This document shows, piece after piece, positions 44,335 to 53,691 of a DNA stretch of 64,000 nucleotides. Numbering within the stretch: the first letter of the stretch is position 1; every line of letters begins with the position of its first letter. The notes under the pieces were generated by a model. The model searched no databases and was not told the origin of the DNA. It saw only the letters and a list, made by a program, of their open reading frames with translations. Origin of the DNA: Rhizophagus clarus. Its lineage: Eukaryota; Glomeromycota; Glomeromycetes; Glomerales; Glomeraceae. The DNA is taken from positions 1,736,001 to 1,800,000 of the forward strand of contig BLAL01000274.1 of the NCBI GenBank assembly GCA_015698045.1, in the 5' to 3' direction. A program made the position numbers and the translations under genes.

Positions 44335-45800
44335 TTTTTAAAATGTTACAGGTTTTACAGAAGAAAAGAGAGCAAATAAATTATCGATCGACGAAACAAC
44401 TAATTATTTACATTGTACAACTATAGCAACACACCGTGTAATACCCGAATTATTTATTTACACCGCACATAATTAGTTAGAATTAATGATACAACAGTGT
44501 ACAATTTCTATATGGGACCCTTCCGGCAAAAGTGGAAAAGTGGTCCGGACACGGCTCAAGCGTAAATCGTCGTGGAATTCCATGGGATTTACTGCGATTA
44601 AACCGGATCCGGATAATCGGCAACCAGGAATGCGGTTCCGTTTTTCGGCTAACTACACATCATTCAGTTAATATAAACTAGGGTAAGGATTTCATTAAAA
44701 GTAATGGGATAAACTTATATAATTTGTTTAATATCATAAAAAAACGTTAATTTACGATTGTTTTTTATTTATATATTACTAACAAAAAATTATATTTTTT
44801 GGAAAAATTAGGTCAATTAGCATATAATTATTATAAAATCTCAAATTTGATTTTTTGACCCATCCCCCCTTTTGCGGGGAGTCCCCATATAAAAGCAGAC
44901 TTAACTTTTTCATTGAAACTCGATAGTTCTACCATTTCGACACAAAAAACTATGTTCATTGGTGACGACAGTGCAAACAATTAATAATACTACTGATATA
45001 TAATTTTTGTGTAAAGGTACTAAGGTAGGTTTGATTTTCTGTAAAAATTTTGGAGGAGTTGAAGTGTTTTACAAATTTTGCGCAACCCCATCAAAATTTC
45101 TTTTCTAATGAGATTTTAAATAATAATTATTGCATGAAACTCATTAAATTGCTGGTATATTACATGCGACGTGATTAATCTTTTAGGAACATTATGACAC
45201 TTGCTCTTTTTACAAAAAATTGATGAACTTCTTTTAATTTTTATCTGTAACATTATTCCATTCAGTAATTAAAAGACCATAAATAACAAAAATAAATTTT
45301 ATCAAAAAAAAAAAGATAGAATGAAATCAAGAATTTATTTTTATTGAACTGAACTAAAAAAGTCATAATATTCTAACCAATACTTTTTCGATTCACTGTG
45401 CACGTGCCTTGGCGCAATAAATTGTTTCATGACTTAATATGACGAACCAAATGGTTTGATATATAGCTTTAATTTCTTATTGTATAATAAGTTCCAACTT
45501 CTGAATTATGATTATAATTAAATGGTCACAATTGTACTAAGTTTATAATAAAACTGTATAGAAATGCTTTAACTATAAAAAAAAATTTTTGAGCGCCGAT
45601 AAAAGCTATATTCATTTAATTTCATTGTTGTGAAACATCATTGCATATTTTGATCAACACACAAAATAATCCAATTTGGAAAATTTGTTGGAGTTTAATT
45701 CCGGATTTTCATATTTTGAAAAAAATTACGTTTTTGAAAATACTTTATTTAATTATAAAATATTATTTTTAAGTCTCTTTTTTTTTGTTTTTTAAATAAA
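44335..45800. other. Intergenic region
   Basis: A GC-richer island at 44510-44660 (many CGG/CCGG words) gives a 61-codon frame of no recognisable family. A TATAAAA motif sits at 44888-44894 after a C/G-rich patch. The rest is AT-rich with no gene. Confidence 0.4.
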
Positions 45801-47229
45801 AATGTCCAAACTTAATAATGATATTCATTTCTTGATATTTGAAGAATTACAAGATGATTCAAAATCCCTTTTTTTCATGTCTTATGGTTAATAGATTTTG
45901 GTGTGATGCTGTGATACCAATTTTATGGAGGAATCCTTGGAGTTATGGTGATGTTGAATATGATAGTAAAAACTCTTTATTCGTCATTATTGCTTTTTAT
46001 ATATTTGATAATATTAAAGAATTTTTAACAAGTCAAGAAATCCAACTACTTTTAGATTCAAAAAAACGACTTTTATTCGATTATTTATCTTTCTGCAGAA
46101 GGTGAACGTTGTTGATAGTATAATTTCTATTGGGTCATCATTATTTTATAATCAATTTTTTATAAAACAAGAATTTTACTCCCTCATTATGAGAAAATGA
46201 CCGGGATTGAAGTATCTAGATATGAATACAATTAAGCATCAAATATTTTACTTTCCAGAAGCTAAGAGTCGTCTTAAATCACTTTATGAATTGAAATGTG
46301 ATACATCTATTGAATCTTCTTATTTTTATGGATTGTCATATTTCTGCCAATATATACAGAAGCTCATCATTAATACTATGGATCCAAAACCCAATAATGG
46401 GATTGTTAAGTTAATTGAGGTTCAGAAAAACTTAAAGCATTTTGAATGGAGAGATGATTATGACACTGATTATTATATGGAAGATCCTTATGGAAAAGTT
46501 TTCTTGCATTAGAAATGAAGGCAAATAGTCTCAATTACTTAAAAGTATGCGTAACAGGCATAGAAAGTACATTAATTCAAGAGATACTTCCAAAATTATA
46601 TAAATTAAAAACATTAATAATTGATAGTCTTTATTTTACTAGTGAACAATTAGAACGATTGAGAATGATGGCTTATAATGAACCTGAAGTGATTAAAATA
46701 GATTTTAATGAATTAGACGTGATTTCTAGTATAATTGAAAATAATGGAAAATGTCTAAAAAAAATTTTATTCAGGCCTTATGACATTCACGATTTTGATA
46801 GAATTGACTTTGAAGCAAATTCACTTAAATTTATTCGTAAGGTCTATGAAAATTGTCCTTCTATTGAATATTTGTCAATTATATTTCTATCATCAAAGAA
46901 ACATGTTGCTGAATTTGAAAAATTGTTAAGAATTTGTACAAATTTAAGGTCATTATTAATAGTTATATTAGATGAAAAGGAATTAAATGATGAAGAAGAT
47001 ATTTACGAAAATTCTTTCAAAATTGGGAAAAAAATTATTAAAAATATTAATTAGATCAGCACCAACTAATTTAAAAGAAATCAGTCTTGGTGATGAATTC
47101 AAATTTTCCTTAAAAAGCTTGAGGAAATTTTTAGAAAATTGGAGAGGAAGAAATTCACTTTTCATATTAACTATTGATTCTATTTATATGAGAGCGGATT
47201 ATAATAAAAATATAAAAGTGATGAAATAA
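45801..47229 (+). pseudogene. F-box/LRR pseudogene
   Basis: Starts at 45801 with MSKLNNDIHFLIFEELQDDSKSL, an F-box like that of the intact gene at 29883-31319. It loses frame in a seven-T run near 45872 (the next frame reads SCLMVNRFWCDAVIP). Further frame losses occur near 46104, 46198 (before GLKYLDMNT) and 46507 (before LEMKANSLNYLK), and at about 47054 (before RSAPTNLKEISLG). LRR-like segments are spread over three frames. With four to five shifts in 1.4 kb, it is a dead copy. The frames are otherwise well preserved, so loss is fairly recent. Confidence 0.82.
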
Positions 47230-48863
47230 TCAAAGATTTTAAATATGTACCTTATTCAAGTGGTTTAAATTTATAATTTAAACGTTTAATTTAGCTAGTG
47301 TTCAAAGTGTTAGTTGTAATTTTTATGATTTTGTTATTTTTCTATCGAATGTTGAGATTATTAATATACAATGTACAGTAATTATTTTTCTAAAAAATAA
47401 TAAAAGTTTTGTAGAATTTATTTTAACTTTTTTTCGGACTTTATTTAGATTTGCATGACATTCATGATTAGTTGATTGTTTAAACATTAAATATAAGATC
47501 ATAGAAATCTTTTTTTATAAATCCAGTCGAACATATCCGTCATAATACGGATTGGTGGCCTTATTTCAGGAAGAAATGTACTTGAGAATGTCATTAATTA
47601 TTATGAACATTTTTAGAGAATTGATCAAACATTAATTAATCAATTAGAATATTAAATGAATTCATGTATTGTTTTTATATCAAAAATCAACAACATAAAG
47701 AAACAATGAAAATGATTCTGGTTTTTGAAGAACGACGACAGATGAACAGATTGGAGAATAATATATGGAGAATCCATTCTTACAATTTTCTTAATTCATG
47801 CTTTTTCAAAAACGTTTAACTTGAACAAGGATATAATTATAACATTTATAGATCCCGAAAGTGTTGGGAAAGTACGGGATTTTAATGAATCAATGAAACG
47901 GTTTAAAAGCAAAGAGAAATCAAGAGGAAAACCAAACAGAGAAAGTAAACAGTTTTCTTCACTGAATTATGTTATCAATATAAATATAGATACAACGGAA
48001 AGAAGGTACGGTAGACAATAAATTAAAAACAGACAACTTGCGCCAGAAGAAGCCGCAAATATAATGGAGCTAAAAGTCGTAAAAGTTAGACTAGAACCAA
48101 ACGCTTCCATTATCGCATTTATCGGAAATTTTGGATAAAAGTCTAAAAAATCATGAAAATGACGGGGAGAAATAGATAATTTAGTTGACATAGGCATTAG
48201 CTAGATAAAAAATTTAAATTTGTTTAGCATGACACGAAAGTTAAAAAAAAAAAGCAGACTAACCTAGTTTCCACTTGAAATACTGTGGTTGGTGTATATT
48301 TTAATATTTCTAATGTGTATCTATAGTGAAGTTTTATCAGCGCAGTTTTTTTACTTAACGCACCGTATTTAAAACGTAAAGATATGTTTTTTATATGTAT
48401 ACTCGAAATTATCATACTCATCAATTAAATATTAATATAACGAGAATTTGTCAGTATCCACGGCGTAAAACTTGTTTATTTACGCTTAAACACTGCTGTG
48501 AAAAGTCAAATTAGTTGGAGTTTCTAATATTACTGTAATTTTGTATGACTTGCAATGACAGGTTGCTGCGGAAATTGAACAATTTTTTTCGTTATAGATT
48601 TGACTTGTATTACATTCATACTGTAAATATGAGTCCACATCATAAAGTCACATTTCCGCTTAGTCAAATTTTAACTTGTTGAATTAATAAGTTTGAGTCA
48701 TCAAACTTAGACTCAAACTTAACGTATACAAAATTATGATAATTTATTCGTCATATGTGTCATGTGACATTTCTACATGAAATCTTTTTATATAAATATA
48801 CCCATAAGTTCTTAAAACTTCAATCACAGAACATCAATTTTACCTTCACCGTCAACGAATAAC
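47230..48863. other. Intergenic region; homeobox promoter at its right end
   Basis: The stretch 47820-48200 has weak coding-like frames on the plus strand (EEAANIMELKVVKVRLEPNAS) that I cannot assign. A small hairpin AAGTTTGAGT...ACTCAAACTT lies at 48689-48720. A TATA box is at 48791-48800. Confidence 0.4.
48791..48800 (+). promoter_or_regulatory. TATA box of the homeobox gene
   Basis: TATAAATATA preceded by T-rich sequence, 64-73 bp upstream of the ATG at 48864. It is followed by an initiator-like, pyrimidine-containing leader. The spacing suits a short 5' UTR. Confidence 0.55.
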
Positions 48864-49754
48864 ATGAAGCGAACTCGTGTTACTCCCGAACAATTAGAGA
48901 TCTTAGAAGATATATTTAAAACTAATACCTCCCCAAATAGTAAAGTTCGTGAAACTTTAGCCGAAAAATTAAACATGTCCGAGCGAACAATTCAAATTTG
49001 GTTTCAAAATCGCCGTGCTAAAATGAAGACAATGCAAAAACGTGCTTATTTAATAGTTAATCAAGATTCGTGTCCTTTCCGTATGCCTTTTTCGACTAGT
49101 CCACTTATAGCTGCTCAACAGCAATCTCAGACACAGCGTTTCCCAATTTTTCCTAGTGCTAGTCCTTATTCTAATCCCATGAATACTGCACAAGCTGTAG
49201 TAAATCCTACTAATGGTATACCAATTAAAATGAATGATCAAACACTTCAACAGTTCACACCGCTTCAAAAATCCATCCCTCCGACTTTTAATAACAATAA
49301 TAACACATTAGTTTCACTTATTTCATGTGAGACTCTTACAATAGGAACATGGCATCGTGTTTTAACAATGTCATCACCTACAGACCTTTTGTGCTATTAT
49401 ACCTTACCTCAAAACATATTTACTTATCATATTACGTGTGAGAACACTCAATTTAAGATGGAGTTTTCCCTTTCTGATATTTTTTCAGTTGAATATCGTA
49501 CTATTGATGATGTTTACTCACAAATTGCTATTGAAGTTAAAGAATTACCTTCCTTCTTTATGGAGTCGCTCCATGGTAAATGGAATACTTGCACAGATTT
49601 CACTGGCCAACAAGCATCTCGACACATCAGACATGTATTGAAAGGTTGTTCCACTATAATGGGACCACAACTTATTAAACTTATGCAAGACGATCCAAAT
49701 CTTGCTAAAGTTGTAACTACCCCAGAAGATCGGATTGTCTTGCATAAGTTGTAA
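48864..49754 (+). CDS. Homeodomain transcription factor, Hoy1/Phx1-like (296 aa)
   Basis: A single-exon gene. Residues ~1-58 are a typical 60-residue homeodomain: MKRTRVTPEQLEILEDIF at helix 1, NMSERTIQIWFQNRRAKMK at the recognition helix, with the invariant W, F, N and R. It is not a TALE type (no three-residue loop extension). A Gln/Pro/Ser/Asn-rich linker (~75-150) precedes a conserved C-terminal region (IGTWHRVLTMSSPTDLLCYY, FTYHITCENTQFKMEF, HIRHVLKGCSTIMGPQL). That region resembles the one following the homeodomain in fungal Hoy1/Phx1-type factors. It is expected to be nuclear and DNA-binding; in that group it regulates growth or stress responses. No partner homeobox gene adjoins, so a mating-locus role is not indicated. 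Confidence 0.9.
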   Translation: MKRTRVTPEQLEILEDIFKTNTSPNSKVRETLAEKLNMSERTIQIWFQNRRAKMKTMQKRAYLIVNQDSCPFRMPFSTSPLIAAQQQSQTQRFPIFPSASPYSNPMNTAQAVVNPTNGIPIKMNDQTLQQFTPLQKSIPPTFNNNNNTLVSLISCETLTIGTWHRVLTMSSPTDLLCYYTLPQNIFTYHITCENTQFKMEFSLSDIFSVEYRTIDDVYSQIAIEVKELPSFFMESLHGKWNTCTDFTGQQASRHIRHVLKGCSTIMGPQLIKLMQDDPNLAKVVTTPEDRIVLHKL

Positions 49755-50123
49755 CTATCTTTGTTGCGTTACAAATTTTTCGAAATATTATTTATATTTT
49801 TGTTAATTTTTTTTTTTTTTTATATTTTTAGAAAAAATACTAATATAAATATATTAATTTTTTAATATTTTATAAATAATTTATTAATATGTTTAAATTT
49901 ATAGATTATTATTTTACTATATAAATACTAGTTTTGCTAAAAAATAAAGATTTTATTATAATTATGTAGCAACCGTGAAAACCACTGATCCCAGTTCTCC
50001 GTGAAATAACTATTACTTACACCACGACATGATTTGTATGTTCGTAACACAGTTATTGTATTTCCAAGTTAAAGGTATCTGACAATAAATAATAAATTTG
50101 ATAATCTAGATACAATAATTTAA
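49755..50123. other. 3' flank of the homeobox gene
   Basis: T-rich 3' UTR-like sequence with AATAAA-type words (about 49944). No gene. Confidence 0.4.
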
Positions 50124-50240
50124 ATTATCGTGCTCCGCTGTATGATGATGATGATTTGTAATTTAATTATTTTTTATGCGTAAGTTTAATAATTACAATA
50201 AACTTTATTTAAGCTATATACAATACATGTGTTGTAATTA

Positions 50241-50448
50241 TTAATTATGGCTATTAAGATCATTATTGAAAATAACAACAGAATTGATAAAAACTTTATC
50301 AGCTGTTAATTTCGAAACCAATTCTTCCAAATTTTGACTTTTATTCTCTTGAATTTCATTCAAATCTCTCAATGGCTTTCTTGTAGCTTCAATATTACTG
50401 TTTGTTAAATTAATAACTTTACGATTATCTAGAAAAGGTTTAATTTTG
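50241..50448 (-). other. Exon-like frame repeated in each array unit
   Basis: On the minus strand a CAATTTAG acceptor is followed by a 68-codon frame (KIKPFLDNRKVINLTNS at its start, LEELVSKLTADKVFIN in the middle) ending at TAA. It has no ATG and its composition is coiled-coil-like and charged. Identical copies lie at 50945-51152, 51650-51857 and 52355-52562. It looks like a 3'-terminal exon captured in the repeat unit. Upstream exon candidates on the same strand occur at 53239-53404. I do not recognise the protein. Confidence 0.4.
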
Positions 50449-50700
50449 CTAAATTGATTATTAAAAAAATATAATAAAATTTTTTAGAATATTATCATTA
50501 AGCAGTGATTTTGCAATAACGAAATTGTTTGTGGATAAAGTGTAAAAAATGTTAGAAGATAGAGAGAAATAAAATTGGATAAAGAAAAAAAAGATGATAA
50601 AAACTAGTTTATTATAGCTTAATTTGAGTTTATTAATAGTTTAACGAATCATCATAATGTCACACGATAATATCATTATTGTGCTTGCGTTGATAAATAT

Positions 50701-50796
50701 ACAATTATTAACCAATGCTGCATTCTGATTGGACAGATTTGGCCACTACGTGGCCAAATCCTTACCAATCATCTGCTAGCATTGGTTAATAATTGT
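50701..50796. repeat. 96-bp hairpin within each array unit
   Basis: A near-perfect palindrome from ACAATTATTAACCAATGC to GCATTGGTTAATAATTGT, with centre GGCCAC-TAC-GTGGCC. A few mismatches and bulges lie in the middle of the arms. Copies are at 51405-51500, 52110-52205 and 52815-52910. It could extrude as a cruciform, and it resembles a miniature inverted-repeat element. Confidence 0.8.
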
Positions 50797-52943
50797 GATA
50801 TTAATCGCTACAAGCACTATAATTTATAATTATCGTGCTCCGCTGTATGATGATGATGATTTGTAATTTAATTATTTTTATGCGTAAGTTTAATAATTAC
50901 AATAAACTTTATTTAAGCTATATACAATACATGTGTTGTAATTATTAATTATGGCTATTAAGATCATTATTGAAAATAACAACAGAATTGATAAAAACTT
51001 TATCAGCTGTTAATTTCGAAACCAATTCTTCCAAATTTTGACTTTTATTCTCTTGAATTTCATTCAAATCTCTCAATGGCTTTCTTGTAGCTTCAATATT
51101 ACTGTTTGTTAAATTAATAACTTTACGATTATCTAGAAAAGGTTTAATTTTGCTAAATTGATTATTAAAAAAATATAATAAAATTTTTTAGAATATTATC
51201 ATTAAGCAGTGATTTTGCAATAACGAAATTGTTTGTGGATAAAGTGTAAAAAATGTTAGAAGATAGAGAGAAATAAAATTGGATAAAGAAAAAAAAGATG
51301 ATAAAAACTAGTTTATTATAGCTTAATTTGAGTTTATTAATAGTTTAACGAATCATCATAATGTCACACGATAATATCATTATTGTGCTTGCGTTGATAA
51401 ATATACAATTATTAACCAATGCTGCATTCTGATTGGACAGATTTGGCCACTACGTGGCCAAATCCTTACCAATCATCTGCTAGCATTGGTTAATAATTGT
51501 GATATTAATCGCTACAAGCACTATAATTTATAATTATCGTGCTCCGCTGTATGATGATGATGATTTGTAATTTAATTATTTTTTATGCGTAAGTTTAATA
51601 ATTACAATAAACTTTATTTAAGCTATATACAATACATGTGTTGTAATTATTAATTATGGCTATTAAGATCATTATTGAAAATAACAACAGAATTGATAAA
51701 AACTTTATCAGCTGTTAATTTCGAAACCAATTCTTCCAAATTTTGACTTTTATTCTCTTGAATTTCATTCAAATCTCTCAATGGCTTTCTTGTAGCTTCA
51801 ATATTACTGTTTGTTAAATTAATAACTTTACGATTATCTAGAAAAGGTTTAATTTTGCTAAATTGATTATTAAAAAAATATAATAAAATTTTTTAGAATA
51901 TTATCATTAAGCAGTGATTTTGCAATAACGAAATTGTTTGTGGATAAAGTGTAAAAAATGTTAGAAGATAGAGAGAAATAAAATTGGATAAAGAAAAAAA
52001 AGATGATAAAAACTAGTTTATTATAGCTTAATTTGAGTTTATTAATAGTTTAACGAATCATCATAATGTCACACGATAATATCATTATTGTGCTTGCGTT
52101 GATAAATATACAATTATTAACCAATGCTGCATTCTGATTGGACAGATTTGGCCACTACGTGGCCAAATCCTTACCAATCATCTGCTAGCATTGGTTAATA
52201 ATTGTGATATTAATCGCTACAAGCACTATAATTTATAATTATCGTGCTCCGCTGTATGATGATGATGATTTGTAATTTAATTATTTTTTATGCGTAAGTT
52301 TAATAATTACAATAAACTTTATTTAAGCTATATACAATACATGTGTTGTAATTATTAATTATGGCTATTAAGATCATTATTGAAAATAACAACAGAATTG
52401 ATAAAAACTTTATCAGCTGTTAATTTCGAAACCAATTCTTCCAAATTTTGACTTTTATTCTCTTGAATTTCATTCAAATCTCTCAATGGCTTTCTTGTAG
52501 CTTCAATATTACTGTTTGTTAAATTAATAACTTTACGATTATCTAGAAAAGGTTTAATTTTGCTAAATTGATTATTAAAAAAATATAATAAAATTTTTTA
52601 GAATATTATCATTAAGCAGTGATTTTGCAATAACGAAATTGTTTGTGGATAAAGTGTAAAAAATGTTAGAAGATAGAGAGAAATAAAATTGGATAAAGAA
52701 AAAAAAGATGATAAAAACTAGTTTATTATAGCTTAATTTGAGTTTATTAATAGTTTAACGAATCATCATAATGTCACACGATAATATCATTATTGTGCTT
52801 GCGTTGATAAATATACAATTATTAACCAATGCTGCATTCTGATTGGACAGATTTGGCCACTACGTGGCCAAATCCTTACCAATCATCTGCTAGCATTGGT
52901 TAATAATTGTGATATTAATCGCTACAAGCACTATAATTTATAA

Positions 52944-53691
52944 ATATAAATTCTAACACTTAAATTATAACTTAACAAGTTAATAGTAAAAAGTGAAGCA
53001 GAAGCGAAGGCTGTGACTTTTCGAAATTACACTATTAGTTAATTGAAAATGTCCATTTTAAAGTTAATTAAAAATATAAATTGTAATAAAAGATTCGCAC
53101 TCTAATTATACTCTAAATAAAGATAGGAAATGCTTAATATAAAAAAGTTTATTGAACACTATTAAATAAAAGATTGAAAATGAAATTTCGATAGTAATCA
53201 ATTGTTGCTGAAGGAAAAAAAAGAAATAAAAAAAAAACTGCAGTCTGTCGCATAGGTTACTTTTGCATCATCTGCATATCCCCAACTGAATCTAGAAGAC
53301 AAAAAAAAATTATTTTTCATTTATTGTGTTAAAAAATAAAAAGAATTACGCACATTTAAAGCAAGGTACTTTTACATCATGACTACCTACCAAAATCTGC
53401 AAATCTGGAAAAAAAAAAATCAAGTTTTATTAAATAAAATAACTTACAATAAAAACTGTTTACATTTACGTAACAAAAGTACCAATTCAGTGGTATACTT
53501 TATGTTGTTATACGATAAATATAAGAGAAAATAATAAGTATAAGAGAGAATATTAAATACAAGAGAAGACAAAATAATTAATAACATCATCTACGGTAGG
53601 AATTGAATCTTCGACTTATATTTATACTGAAAATAATTAGTCTATTACGTCTTTCTTTCATTTATGAATATAAATACTATACTTTTCTTAT
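52944..53691. other. Intergenic region with exon-like fragments on the minus strand
   Basis: Two minus-strand segments look like exons. 53350-53404 follows a TTTTCCAG acceptor and reads DLQILVGSHDVKVPCFKC. 53239-53291 follows a CTTCTAG acceptor and reads FSWGYADDAKVTYATDC in matching phase. The intron between them has a GTAATT donor. A gene running leftward toward the tandem array is possible but unproven. Confidence 0.3.

Larger units (their letters stand above)
50124..52943. repeat. Four-copy tandem array of a ~705-bp unit
   Basis: The word TCGTGCTCCGCTG recurs at 50128, 50833, 51537 and 52242, giving units of 705, 704, 705 and ~702 bp. By eye the copies are identical except that copy 2 has five T instead of six in one T-run. 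Each unit contains a GATGATGATGAT microsatellite, a 68-codon minus-strand open frame behind a splice acceptor, and a 96-bp near-perfect hairpin. Such identity means recent amplification or active homogenisation. An assembly collapse or expansion artefact cannot be excluded from sequence alone. Confidence 0.92.

Noticed and set aside
48864..49754. Mating-type homeodomain locus
   Set aside because: The homeodomain is a typical 60-residue type with a Hoy1/Phx1-like C-terminus, and no divergent partner homeobox gene is adjacent.
50124..52943. CRISPR array or rDNA spacer
   Set aside because: Units are ~705 bp, identical throughout and without short repeat-spacer structure; no rRNA sequence is present, and the genome is eukaryotic.
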